The translations under genes and the position numbers were made by a program. Below are positions 1-7,991 of a stretch of DNA of 64,000 nt, piece after piece. The stretch covers positions 124,001-188,000 of the forward strand of contig NZ_DJJS01000003.1 of NCBI RefSeq assembly GCF_002434265.1, written 5' to 3'. This DNA is from Pseudomonas sp. UBA6562 (GTDB lineage: Bacteria; Pseudomonadota; Gammaproteobacteria; Pseudomonadales; Pseudomonadaceae). Numbering within the stretch: position 1 is the first letter of the stretch; every line of letters starts with the position of its first letter. The notes beneath the pieces are model-generated. The model searched no databases and was not told where the DNA came from. It saw only the letters and a list, made by a program, of their open reading frames with translations.

Positions 1-803
1 AACACCACAGCAAGGCCCCGGCCGACCTGCTCGAGGCCGGCGCGGTCGCGCTGGCGAGCCCGAAAGAGGTGGCCCAGGAAGCGGAGTTCGTCATCGTCAT
101 CGTTCCCGACACGCCCCAGGTCGAGAGCGTGCTGTTCGACGACGATGGCGTGGCGCAGGGCCTGAGCGCGAACAAGGTGGTGATCGACATGAGTTCGATC
201 TCACCCACCGCCACCAAGGCCTTCGCCAAGCGCATCGGCGAGCTGGGCGCGGCCTACCTGGACGCACCGGTGTCCGGTGGCGAAGTCGGCGCCAAGGCCG
301 CGACCCTGAGCATCATGATCGGCGGTTGCGAAAAAGCCTTCGAACGCGCTCTGCCGCTGTTCCAGGCCATGGGCAAGAACATCACCCACGTCGGCGCCAG
401 CGGCGACGGCCAGACCGCCAAGGTGGCCAACCAGATCATCGTCGCCTTGAACATCCAGGCCGTCGGCGAGGCGCTGCTGTTCGCGGCCAGGAACGGCGCG
501 GACCCGGCCAAGGTGCGTGCGGCGCTGATGGGCGGCTTCGCCTCCTCGAAGATTCTCGAGGTGCATGCCGAGCGCATGATCAAGGGCACCTTCGACCCCG
601 GCTTCAAGATCAACCTGCACCAGAAAGACCTCAACCTGGCCCTGCAAGGCGCCAAGGAGCTGGGCATCAACCTGCCCAACACCTCCAACGCGCAACAGGT
701 GTTCAGCACCTGCGTGGCGCTGGGCGGCGGCAACTGGGACCACTCGGCGCTGATCAAGGGCCTGGAGCACATGGCCAACTTCTCGATCCGCGACGAGGAC
801 TGA
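1..803 (+). CDS. glxR: 2-hydroxy-3-oxopropionate (tartronate semialdehyde) reductase, 5' truncated by window edge
   Basis: Reduces tartronate semialdehyde to D-glycerate with NAD(P)H, in the glyoxylate carboligase (gcl) pathway. The visible part (about 267 codons) lacks the N-terminal Rossmann glycine motif, which lies before the window; the frame is open from base 3. It shows the beta-hydroxyacid dehydrogenase signatures: the substrate-binding DAPVSGGEVGA segment (about 262-294), the GDGQTAKVANQ segment with the catalytic lysine (about 403-435), and the C-terminal LHQKDLNLAL helix. A GTG at 69 is internal, not the start. The next genes are glycerate kinase and pyruvate kinase on the same strand, matching the gcl-hyi-glxR-ttuD-pyk order known in P. 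putida. The name rests on family and context. Confidence 0.92.
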   Translation, partial: HHSKAPADLLEAGAVALASPKEVAQEAEFVIVIVPDTPQVESVLFDDDGVAQGLSANKVVIDMSSISPTATKAFAKRIGELGAAYLDAPVSGGEVGAKAATLSIMIGGCEKAFERALPLFQAMGKNITHVGASGDGQTAKVANQIIVALNIQAVGEALLFAARNGADPAKVRAALMGGFASSKILEVHAERMIKGTFDPGFKINLHQKDLNLALQGAKELGINLPNTSNAQQVFSTCVALGGGNWDHSALIKGLEHMANFSIRDED

Positions 804-850
804 GCCGTTTCACGGGAGTGCCTGGTCAGCGCTTCTGCAACGCGCAACAC

Positions 851-892
851 CCGCCCCGCATTCGGCCTGCACGGAGGCCGGATGCGGGGCGG
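851..892 (+). terminator. Long intercistronic hairpin between glxR and ttuD
   Basis: An 11-bp perfect arm (851-861 with 82-92 of the same hundred, that is 882-892), one T-G wobble, and a further 6-bp arm (863-868 with 875-880) close on a 6-nt loop at 869-874. A weak T-containing tail (TTCTGATT) follows. It sits about 50 nt after the glxR stop and 38 nt before ttuD. It could be a partial terminator setting expression of ttuD-pyk relative to gcl-glxR, or an mRNA-stabilising 3' end. Confidence 0.6.
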
Positions 893-930
893 TTCTGATT
901 CTGCACAACAACAACGATTGGGAGCTTGCC

Positions 931-2205
931 ATGTCGGACGATCCGCAAACCTTACTCCGCGCGCTGTTCGATGCCGCGGTCGCCGCGGCCCACCCGCGTC
1001 AGGTCCTCGAACCTTGCCTGCCCGCTGACCGCAGCGGCCGGGTGATCGTGATCGGCGCCGGCAAGGCCGCCGCGGCCATGGCCGAGGTGGTGGAAAAGCA
1101 CTGGGAAGGCGACGTCAGTGGCCTGGTGGTGACCCGCTACGGCCACGGCGCCAGCTGCCAGAAGATCGAAGTGGTCGAAGCCGCGCACCCGGTGCCCGAC
1201 GCCGCCGGCCTGGCCGTCGCCGAACGCGTGTTGGCGATGGTCAGCGACCTCGGCGAAGACGACCGGGTGATCTTCCTGCTCTCCGGCGGCGGCTCGGCGC
1301 TACTCGCCCTGCCCGCCCCCGGCCTGACCCTGGCCGATAAGCAGCAGGTGAACAAAGCCCTGCTCAAATCCGGCGCCACCATCGGCGAGATGAACTGCGT
1401 GCGCAAGCACCTCTCGGCGATCAAGGGCGGCCGCCTGGCCAAGGCCTGCTGGCCGGCCACCGTCTATACCTACGCGATTTCCGACGTACCGGGCGACCTG
1501 GCCACGGTGATCGCCTCCGGTCCGACGGTGGCCGACCCGACCACCCGCCACGACGCCCTGGCCGTGCTCAAGCGCTACGCCATCGACGCGCCGCAGGCGG
1601 TGCTCGACTGGCTCGACGACCCCGCTTCGGAAACGGTCAAGGCCGACGATCCGGTGTTGTCGCGCAGCCATTTCCAACTGATCGCCAAGCCCCAGCAATC
1701 CCTGGAAGCCGCCGCCGTGAAGGCGCGTCAGGCCGGCTACAGCCCGCTGATCCTCGGTGACCTGGAAGGCGAGTCGCGGGAAGTGGCCAAGGTGCACGCC
1801 GGCATCGCCCGGCAGATCGTGCTGCATGGCCAGCCGCTCAAGCCCCCGTGCATCATCCTGTCCGGCGGCGAAACCACCGTCACCGTACGCGGCAACGGCC
1901 GTGGCGGGCGCAACGCCGAGTTCCTGCTCAGCCTTACCGACAGCCTCAAGGGCCTGCCCGGCGTCTACGCGCTGGCGGGCGACACCGACGGCATCGACGG
2001 CTCAGAAGACAACGCCGGCGCCCTCATGACCCCCGACAGCTACGCCCGAGCCGCCGCGCTCGGGCTGTCGGCCACCGACGAGCTGGACAACAACAACGGC
2101 TATGGCTACTTCGAGGCCCTGGACGCACTGATCGTCACCGAGCCGACGCGCACCAACGTCAACGACTTCCGCGCCATCCTCATCCTCGAGACCCCGTACC
2201 CATGA
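931..2205 (+). CDS. ttuD: Glycerate kinase / hydroxypyruvate reductase family protein (MOFRL family)
   Basis: A 424-residue protein of the GckA/TtuD family. It was historically annotated as hydroxypyruvate reductase, but the family is better supported as glycerate 2-kinase, phosphorylating D-glycerate to 2-phosphoglycerate. The N-terminal DUF4147 domain (about 5-235) holds the VIGAGKAAAAMAE and LLSGGGSALL glycine-rich motifs; the C-terminal MOFRL domain (about 305-415) holds SGGETTVTVRG, GRGGRNAEFLL and AGDTDGIDG. ATG 931 is preceded by GGGAG-type spacing (TTGGGAGCTTGCC). The stop overlaps the pyruvate kinase start by ATGA, so the two are translationally coupled. Neighbouring glxR and pyk place it in glyoxylate assimilation. 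Confidence 0.9.
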   Translation: MSDDPQTLLRALFDAAVAAAHPRQVLEPCLPADRSGRVIVIGAGKAAAAMAEVVEKHWEGDVSGLVVTRYGHGASCQKIEVVEAAHPVPDAAGLAVAERVLAMVSDLGEDDRVIFLLSGGGSALLALPAPGLTLADKQQVNKALLKSGATIGEMNCVRKHLSAIKGGRLAKACWPATVYTYAISDVPGDLATVIASGPTVADPTTRHDALAVLKRYAIDAPQAVLDWLDDPASETVKADDPVLSRSHFQLIAKPQQSLEAAAVKARQAGYSPLILGDLEGESREVAKVHAGIARQIVLHGQPLKPPCIILSGGETTVTVRGNGRGGRNAEFLLSLTDSLKGLPGVYALAGDTDGIDGSEDNAGALMTPDSYARAAALGLSATDELDNNNGYGYFEALDALIVTEPTRTNVNDFRAILILETPYP

Positions 2206-3617
2206 CCGTCGACAAGAAAGTCAAGATCCTCGCCACGCTGGGCCCGGCCACCCGCAGCGTCGACGACGTGCGCCAGCTGGTCGAGGCCGGGGTGAACATC
2301 TTCCGCCTCAACTTCAGCCACGGCGAGCATGCCGACCACGCCCAGCGCTACGACTGGATTCGCGACGTCGAACGCCAGCTCAACCGGCCGCTGGGCATCC
2401 TCATGGACCTGCAAGGCCCCAAGCTGCGCGTCGGCACATTCGCCCAGGGCAAAGTGCAGCTGCAGCGCGGCCAGCCCCTGCGCCTGGACCTGGACGCCAC
2501 CCCCGGCGATGCCTCGCGCGTCAATCTGCCCCACCCCGAGATCATCGCGGCGCTGGAGCCGGGCATGGACCTGCTGCTCGACGACGGCAAGCTGCGCCTG
2601 CGCGTGGTGGGCAAGCACCTCGAGGCCATCGACACCGAGGTGGTGGACGGCGGCGAGCTATCCGACCGCAAGGGCGTCAACGTGCCGCAAGCGATGCTGG
2701 AGCTCTCGCCGCTGACCGACAAGGACCGCCGCGACCTGGCGTTCGGCCTGGAATTGGGGGTCGACTGGGTGGCGCTGTCGTTCGTGCAGCGCCCGCAAGA
2801 CCTCCTCGAAGCCCGCGCGCTGATCGGCGACCGCGCTTACCTGATGGCCAAGATCGAGAAACCGTCGGCGGTGACGCAACTGCAGGCCATCGCCGAGCTG
2901 GCCGACGCGATCATGGTCGCCCGCGGCGACTTGGGCGTGGAAGTGCCGGCCGAGCGCGTGCCGCAGATCCAGAAAAGCATCGTCGGCGTGTGTCGTCAGT
3001 TGGGCAAACCGGTGGTGGTAGCCACGCAGATGCTCGAATCGATGCGCTTCTCCCCGGCGCCGACCCGCGCCGAGGTCACCGATGTGGCCAACGCCGTGGC
3101 CGAAGGTGCCGATGCGGTGATGCTGTCGGCCGAGACCGCCTCGGGTGATTACCCGCTCGAAGCGGTGCGGATGATGAGCAAGATCATCCGCCAGGTGGAG
3201 AACGGCCCGGATTACCAGGCGCAACTCGATGTCGGCCGGCCCAAGGCCGAGGCCACGGTGTCGGACGCCATCAGCTGCGCGATCCGCCGCATCAGCGGCA
3301 TCCTGCCGGTGGCGGTGCTGGTCAACTACAGCGAATCGGGTGCCTCGACCCTGCGCGCGGCCCGCGAACGGCCCCGCGCGCCGATCCTCAACCTCACGCC
3401 CAACCGCCGTACCGCACGGCGCCTGAGCGTGACCTGGGGTGTGCATTCGGTGGTCAACGACCGCCTGCACCAGGTCGACGAGATCTGTTCCACGGCGCTG
3501 GAAATCGCCCAGGCGCAAGGCATGGCGCAGTTGGGCGACACCTTGCTGATCACGGCGGGTGTGCCTTTTGGCAAGCCGGGCACGACCAATACGTTGCGCA
3601 TCGAGGTGCTGGTGTAG
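2202..3617 (+). CDS. pykF: Pyruvate kinase
   Basis: Transfers phosphate from phosphoenolpyruvate to ADP, giving pyruvate and ATP. The 471-residue protein has the expected length. It starts with the family N-terminus KVKILATLGPATRS and carries the NIFRLNFSHG motif, the signature lysine segment LMAKIEKPSAV (about 213-223), the MVARGDLGVEVP magnesium/substrate loop and the ATQMLESM motif, then the C-terminal allosteric domain. ATG 2202 overlaps the ttuD stop at 2203-2205. An in-frame extension back to 1848 exists but lies inside ttuD and is not family-like. The copy in this operon presumably drains glycerate carbon to pyruvate. Pseudomonads have two pyruvate kinases; which one this is (pykF or pykA naming) varies between annotations. 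Confidence 0.93.
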   Translation: MTVDKKVKILATLGPATRSVDDVRQLVEAGVNIFRLNFSHGEHADHAQRYDWIRDVERQLNRPLGILMDLQGPKLRVGTFAQGKVQLQRGQPLRLDLDATPGDASRVNLPHPEIIAALEPGMDLLLDDGKLRLRVVGKHLEAIDTEVVDGGELSDRKGVNVPQAMLELSPLTDKDRRDLAFGLELGVDWVALSFVQRPQDLLEARALIGDRAYLMAKIEKPSAVTQLQAIAELADAIMVARGDLGVEVPAERVPQIQKSIVGVCRQLGKPVVVATQMLESMRFSPAPTRAEVTDVANAVAEGADAVMLSAETASGDYPLEAVRMMSKIIRQVENGPDYQAQLDVGRPKAEATVSDAISCAIRRISGILPVAVLVNYSESGASTLRAARERPRAPILNLTPNRRTARRLSVTWGVHSVVNDRLHQVDEICSTALEIAQAQGMAQLGDTLLITAGVPFGKPGTTNTLRIEVLV

Positions 3618-3655
3618 CGCTTCGCACGAGCGAACCACGACTGCGCCTAGCAGCC

Positions 3656-3707
3656 ATGCCGCTCGGCACTGCCAATCGCCAGGCGTTCGTACGTTGCCGA
3701 GCGGCAT
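3656..3707. repeat. Perfect 13-bp inverted repeat with 26-nt spacer
   Basis: The arms ATGCCGCTCGGCA (3656-3668) and TGCCGAGCGGCAT (3695-3707) are exact reverse complements. The element lies 38 nt after the pyruvate kinase stop and 62 nt before the urea transporter start. It has no T-tract, so it is not a classical intrinsic terminator. It could be an mRNA 3' stabiliser, a protein-binding site or a cruciform. The upstream in-frame ATG of the urea transporter (3656) is part of the left arm, which argues against that start. Confidence 0.7.
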
Positions 3708-3769
3708 CCGTCAGACGCCAGCACCGCGGGTTTCCCTGCAGACATCTCCATTCATTGCGCCCATGGCCT

Positions 3770-4624
3770 ATGCATACCAAGCACTTCGTCAACCCCTGCC
3801 CCGACTGGGCCACCGCCCTGCTCAACGGCTTCAGCCAAGTCCTGCTGCTGCGCAGCCCGCTGTGCGGCCTGTGCTGCCTACTGGCCATTCTGCTGACCGC
3901 ACCGACCCTGGTCGGCGGCGCACTGCTCGGCGCCCTCGCCGGCTTGCTCACCGCACAACGGCGCGGCTACGACCGCACCGACCGCCAGGCCGGCCTGTAC
4001 TGCTACAACGGCGTGCTGATCGGCATCCTGATCAGCGCGGTGCTGCCGTGGTCGGCCATCTTGCCGCCGTTGATCATCGCGGCCGGGGGGTTGTCGAGCA
4101 TCGTCACGCACCAGTGGCGCAAGCGTGGGGGCAAGTTGCTGGTGGCGTATACGGCGCCGTTCGTGTTGTTGGGGTGGGCGACGTTGCTGCTGGCCGAGCC
4201 TGGGGTGCCGGCGGTCGTCGAGGCGAACCCGCTGCATGGGCTGTTACGCGGCGTTGGCCAGATATTTCTGCTGGACCACCCGCTGGCAGGGCTGCTGATC
4301 GTGGTGGGTCTGTTCATCGCGCAGCCATATGCGGCCATGTGGGCGGTGATCGGCTCGGCGATGGGTGGTGGGGTCGCGCTGCTGGCGGGTCAGGAGCAGG
4401 CGGCTTGGATGGGGCTGTATGGGTTCAATGCGGCGCTGGCGGCGTTGGCGTTCAGCCGGCAGGGGGAGCGACCGTGGGTGACGCTGCTGGCGATCACCCT
4501 GGCGCTGATGTTGCAGCCGGCGTTCGACCTGATGCCGGTGGCGGGGTTGACGGCGCCGTTCGTGGTGGGGTGTTGGTTGATGCATATAAAGAAGCGGTAC
4601 GAATTGCAACATCAAAGTGCCTAA
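3770..4624 (+). CDS. Urea transporter
   Basis: A 284-residue inner-membrane protein of the urea transporter (UT/Yut) family, predicted to move urea across the membrane by facilitated diffusion. It has about ten hydrophobic segments, the first at about 20-45 (LLLRSPLCGLCCLLAIL). The two repeated family motifs are recognisable: GLYCYNGVLIGI near 75-86 and AAWMGLYGFNAALAALA near 208-224. I chose ATG 3770 (MHTKHFVNPCPDW) because that is the usual family N-terminus and the alternative ATG at 3656 lies in a hairpin arm. Codons from about 4080 onward are less GC-skewed than neighbours. The stop overlaps that of the convergent RHS gene by 3-4 nt. Confidence 0.88.
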   Translation: MHTKHFVNPCPDWATALLNGFSQVLLLRSPLCGLCCLLAILLTAPTLVGGALLGALAGLLTAQRRGYDRTDRQAGLYCYNGVLIGILISAVLPWSAILPPLIIAAGGLSSIVTHQWRKRGGKLLVAYTAPFVLLGWATLLLAEPGVPAVVEANPLHGLLRGVGQIFLLDHPLAGLLIVVGLFIAQPYAAMWAVIGSAMGGGVALLAGQEQAAWMGLYGFNAALAALAFSRQGERPWVTLLAITLALMLQPAFDLMPVAGLTAPFVVGCWLMHIKKRYELQHQSA

Positions 4625-5400
4625 TGACTGCCTTGAGGGTTTCTGATCCTCTTGTTCGTGCTAACAGGCGGAGGTGCGTAGAAGTTACCCGTTGTCGAGC
4701 TACTCCCACTCTGCGGAGCCGGGGTCGCGGCAAGGGAAGCAATCACCTCGTCCAGATGGGTATTGTAGTCATACCGTTCAAGTTGAAAACCTTTATCCAA
4801 CAGCGGTTGGTCAATAACAGGTGAAGACTTAGGTATGTAGATGTCGCCCTTGACGAAAAACTCTCCATCGAACATCGACTGATGCGTAGTTCCCTGTCGT
4901 TTGCTGTATATCTTCATTGCACCAAAAAACTCGTAAGCCTCGAAAGAGTCGTCCTGGCGCTTGTAAATCGTTCGCCTCTGTTTGAAATTTTCAGGCCGCC
5001 CCAAAGGTTTCAGGTAATCTCGAAGTAAGGGCTTGGGCAAACCCAGTTCTTTTAGACGCTTGGTAAGGCCAGTTTTTGCCAAACCCGAAGGATCGGAGTG
5101 ATTCACAGGATCGCCAGAACAATACGCATAACCATTAAGACCGCCCAGGCGAAAAGGACTCAGACCATCATAGCTATGGAAGCGCCGCAGCACGGGGTTG
5201 TAAAGCCGATGGCCATTTCCGAGCGTATAAGCTTTTGTGGCCGAGTCCAATACCTGTCCCGCGTACCCCATACGTGACCTCCTTACAAAGTCGGCGATGA
5301 AGCCGTATGGCAGGTAGGCAATGCTACGCTTATCGTATTTCGAGGAAACTACACTACGCCCTGCCGTAGGGGGCTCGTTGTTACAATCTTCGATCATCAT
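4621..5400 (-). CDS. Orphan RHS repeat-associated core protein with unrecognised C-terminal (toxin-like) domain
   Basis: A 259-residue protein. Residues about 24-107 are the RHS-associated core: YLPYGF, MGYAGQ, TLGNGHRLYNPVLRRFHSYD and the terminal NGYAYCSGDPVNHSDPSGL that marks the junction with variable C-terminal domains. Residues 108-259 are a basic and aromatic domain (KPLLRDYLKPLGR, YEFFGAMKIYSKRQ, GEFFVKGDIYIPK) that I do not recognise. Start 5400 is set by a strong GAGGAG Shine-Dalgarno 8 nt upstream; codons further upstream are unlike RHS. The region is visibly more AT-rich than the core genome. No immunity gene follows: the stop directly overlaps the urea transporter stop. In known RHS systems the C-terminal domain is a toxin; for this one, that is inference. 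Confidence 0.75.
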   Translation of the reverse strand: MMIEDCNNEPPTAGRSVVSSKYDKRSIAYLPYGFIADFVRRSRMGYAGQVLDSATKAYTLGNGHRLYNPVLRRFHSYDGLSPFRLGGLNGYAYCSGDPVNHSDPSGLAKTGLTKRLKELGLPKPLLRDYLKPLGRPENFKQRRTIYKRQDDSFEAYEFFGAMKIYSKRQGTTHQSMFDGEFFVKGDIYIPKSSPVIDQPLLDKGFQLERYDYNTHLDEVIASLAATPAPQSGSSSTTGNFYAPPPVSTNKRIRNPQGSH

Positions 5401-5932
5401 TTTTTGCTCTCCTCGCGTACACCGTAGGTTCAACGCCGAACGTTCGTCCCAACCTCTAAAACGCTGGCACTGTTGTCCTACAGCGCATCGGATCAAAGGC
5501 GGTGGAACGCGCCGAAGCTGACCGCGCTGTCTTTCCTGGAAGCCTGGCACGCCACAGACCTAGCGTTTTACAGCGCATCGAGTGCTCCATCATCACTTTT
5601 TTGATCGGCATCACGCATGATACTGCGCAGTCGATAGAGAAACGGTCCTCAGCGATTCATTCATAGACAACGACCGCCAAGAACTGAAATGCAGTACCAC
5701 AGAGGTCGCTTCCGTCCCAACTGAACCCAGACAGTGAATCACTTCGTCATTCAGACAAAGTTCTCGCAGGCCAGCGCCCGTCACGTTGTTCTGCCAATTA
5801 TCAGATGATGCAGAAATGGATAAAACTGGCATTTTTGTCAGTCATCCCCCTTGCCGTCTGTGCGGATTGCCCCTAGCGTGCTCGGCTGCAAAGCCGTCTC
5901 CCGGCCCATTCACTGCCCCATGGAACCTGTTC
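5401..5932. other. Gene-poor, AT-richer stretch upstream of the RHS gene
   Basis: No gene is confidently recognised. It holds the RHS ribosome binding site, a 12-bp direct repeat TACAGCGCATCG at 5479-5490 and 5569-5580, and a 73-codon open frame on the minus strand (5611-5832) without a recognisable product. Composition differs from the flanking core genes, consistent with an acquired or decayed segment. A short plus-strand frame between the repeats reads without stops up to about 5600 but has no start or family match that I can name. Confidence 0.5.
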
Positions 5933-6754
5933 ATGACTCACCCCGCGAGCCTGCGCGAGCGCCTCTACGTCGTCGTCTTCCAAAGCGACACCCCGGCCGG
6001 TCGACGCTTCGACAAACTGTTGTTGCTGATCATCCTCGCCAGCCTGGTCACGGTCATCCTCGACAGCATCAGCGAAGTCCACCGCAACTATTCCGATGTG
6101 CTGGCCGCCATCGAGTGGGGCTTCACCGCCATTTTCCTGCTCGAATACCTGACCCGTCTGTACAGCTCGCCCAAGCCTTTGCGCTACGCCTTCAGCTTCT
6201 ACGGCCTGGTCGATCTGCTGGCGATCGTGCCGGGGATCATCGCCCTCTACTACAGCGACGCGCAGTACCTGCTGATCGTGCGAGTGATCCGTATGCTGCG
6301 CATCTTCCGCGTGCTCAAGCTCAGCCCCTACCTGAACCAGGCCGACTACCTGCTCAAGGCGCTGCGCGGCAGCAAGCAGAAGATCATCGTGTTCCTGGTC
6401 AGCGTTTCGACCCTGGTGACCGTGTTCGGCACCTTGATGTACGTGATCGAAGGACCCGAGCATGGCTTCACCAGCATTCCCAAAGGCATCTACTGGGCCA
6501 TCGTGACCCTGACCACCGTGGGCTTCGGTGACATCGTGCCGCAGACGCCCTTGGGCCAGGTGCTGTCGTCGCTAGTGATGATCACCGGTTATTCGATCAT
6601 CGCCGTGCCCACCGGCATCTTCACCGCCGAACTGGCCAACGCCATGCGTGGGGAGCGCTTGCAGCAGGAGTGCCCGCGTTGCGCCAAGCCCCAGCACGAA
6701 CAGGCCGCAGCGTTCTGCTCGCGCTGTGGCAGCAGCCTGTTCGGCAAAGGCTGA
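5933..6754 (+). CDS. Voltage-gated-type potassium channel with C-terminal zinc ribbon
   Basis: A 273-residue inner-membrane ion channel of the VIC/Kch type. It has six hydrophobic segments, an S4-like arginine-rich helix (VRVIRMLRIFRVLK, about 120-133), and the pore helix with selectivity filter TVGFGD (about 195-200). The C-terminus carries a small CPRCAKPQ...CSRCG zinc-ribbon (about 245-268), often seen in proteobacterial members. ATG 5933 (MTHPASLRERLYVVVFQSD) is the family-like start; the frame is open to 5786 but that extension is not channel-like. Substrate K+ is predicted from the filter. It is monocistronic, with structured DNA after the stop. Confidence 0.88.
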   Translation: MTHPASLRERLYVVVFQSDTPAGRRFDKLLLLIILASLVTVILDSISEVHRNYSDVLAAIEWGFTAIFLLEYLTRLYSSPKPLRYAFSFYGLVDLLAIVPGIIALYYSDAQYLLIVRVIRMLRIFRVLKLSPYLNQADYLLKALRGSKQKIIVFLVSVSTLVTVFGTLMYVIEGPEHGFTSIPKGIYWAIVTLTTVGFGDIVPQTPLGQVLSSLVMITGYSIIAVPTGIFTAELANAMRGERLQQECPRCAKPQHEQAAAFCSRCGSSLFGKG

Positions 6755-6777
6755 ACGACCGTCGCGGCACGCGTACC

Positions 6778-6850
6778 TGCGATGGGCCGTGAGGCGGCCC
6801 AGATCCCGACGATGCCTGGCTATGCCGATGCCAGGCCTGCGGCCATCGCA
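6778..6850. repeat. Three nested or adjacent inverted repeats, possible branched hairpin
   Basis: An outer arm TGCGATGG (6778-6785) pairs with CCATCGCA (6843-6850). Inside are GGGCCG/CGGCCC (6784-6789 with 6795-6800, sharing two bases with the outer arm) and GCCTGGC/GCCAGGC (6814-6820 with 6830-6836). Together they could fold as a three-way junction in RNA or a cruciform in DNA. It follows the channel gene by 24 nt and has no T-tract. It could be the channel gene's 3' processing or termination structure, or a repetitive extragenic element. Confidence 0.5.
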
Positions 6851-6945
6851 CCTGGTCAGCGCGCCGAACCCACTGCCTGCCAAGTCCGGCACTTGGCGCA
6901 TATCCCTCTCACTTTTTGTTCTTTAGCCCTACCCTGGCCACCCGC

Positions 6946-6951
6946 TATAGT
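6946..6951 (+). promoter_or_regulatory. Possible -10 element of the sulfate-binding protein gene
   Basis: TATAGT at 6946-6951 lies 41 nt before the ATG at 6993 in a locally AT-rich stretch. No good -35 is seen at 17-nt spacing (TTAGCC at 6923-6928), which would suit an activator-dependent promoter. Genes of this family are usually CysB-controlled; a CysB site could not be defined by eye. Confidence 0.35.
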
Positions 6952-6992
6952 CGCAGGCACTGTGCCATCCACCTTCCCTACAAGGACCGATC

Positions 6993-7991
6993 GTGAAGAA
7001 ACTCCTCAGCGCGTCACTACTCGTCGCCGGCCTGGCTTTGGGCAACCTGGCCCAAGCCGCTCCGACGTTGCTCAACGTGTCCTACGACGTGATGCGCGAC
7101 TTCTACAAGGACTACAACCCCGCGTTCCAGAAACACTGGCAGGCCGAGCACAACGAGAAGGTCGAGGTGCAGATGTCCTTCGGCGGCTCGAGCAAGCAGG
7201 CGCGCGCGGTGATCGACGGTCTGCAGGCCGACGTCATCACCATGAACATGGCCACCGACATCAACGCCCTGGTCGACAAGGGCAAGCTGGTGCCCGACGA
7301 CTGGGTCACGCGCTTGCCGAACAACAGCGCGCCCTTCACCTCGGCCACCGTGTTCATCGTGCGCAAGGGCAACCCCAAAGCCCTGAAAGACTGGCCCGAC
7401 CTACTCAAGGACGGCGTGCAGGTGATCGTCCCCAACCCCAAGACTTCGGGCAACGGCCGCTACACCTACCTGTCGGCCTGGGGCTACGTGCTCAAGCAAG
7501 GCGGCGACGAAACCAAGGCCCGCGAATTCGTCGGCAAGCTGTTCAAGCAGGCGCCGGTACTCGACACCGGCGGGCGCGCGGCGACCACGACCTTCATGAC
7601 CAACCAGATCGGCGACGTGCTGGTGACCTTCGAGAACGAGGCGGAAATGATCGCCCGCGAGTTTGGCCGCGACCAGTTCGAGGTGGTGTACCCGAGCGTG
7701 TCGGCCGAGGCCGAGCCGCCGGTGAGCGTCGTCGACAAGGTGGTGGACAAGAAAGGCACCCGCGCCGCCGCCGAGGAGTACCTCAAATACCTGTGGTCCC
7801 CGGCCGCGCAGGAAATCGCCGCGCAGAACTACCTGCGACCGCGCGATGCCACGGTGCTGGCCAAGTACACCGACCGCTTCCCCAAGGTCGATTTCCTGTC
7901 GGTGGAGAAGACCTTCGGTGACTGGCGCACCGTGCAGAAGACCCACTTCAACGATGGTGGTGTGTTCGATCAGATCTATACCCAACAGTAA
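6993..7991 (+). CDS. sbp: Sulfate ABC transporter periplasmic substrate-binding protein
   Basis: A 332-residue periplasmic protein that binds sulfate (or thiosulfate) for an ABC importer. Signal peptide at 1-23 (MKKLLSASLLVAGLALGNLAQA). Mature family features: LLNVSYDVMRDFYKDYN, SFGGSSKQARAVIDGLQADV, NPKTSGNGRYTYLSAWGY, and ENEAEM near residue 213. The motif pattern matches the Sbp/CysP family, with mature length as expected. No permease or ATPase genes are adjacent, so it is an orphan binding protein serving a transporter encoded elsewhere. Sulfate rather than thiosulfate is the likelier ligand but is not proven by sequence inspection. Confidence 0.9.
   Translation: MKKLLSASLLVAGLALGNLAQAAPTLLNVSYDVMRDFYKDYNPAFQKHWQAEHNEKVEVQMSFGGSSKQARAVIDGLQADVITMNMATDINALVDKGKLVPDDWVTRLPNNSAPFTSATVFIVRKGNPKALKDWPDLLKDGVQVIVPNPKTSGNGRYTYLSAWGYVLKQGGDETKAREFVGKLFKQAPVLDTGGRAATTTFMTNQIGDVLVTFENEAEMIAREFGRDQFEVVYPSVSAEAEPPVSVVDKVVDKKGTRAAAEEYLKYLWSPAAQEIAAQNYLRPRDATVLAKYTDRFPKVDFLSVEKTFGDWRTVQKTHFNDGGVFDQIYTQQ

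Noticed and set aside
3656..3769. Upstream start for the urea transporter
   Set aside because: The ATG lies in a hairpin arm and would add an Arg-rich non-family extension.
5611..5832. 73-codon minus-strand frame as an RHS immunity gene
   Set aside because: Lies upstream rather than downstream of the toxin-like gene and has no family match; kept only as a possibility in the findings.
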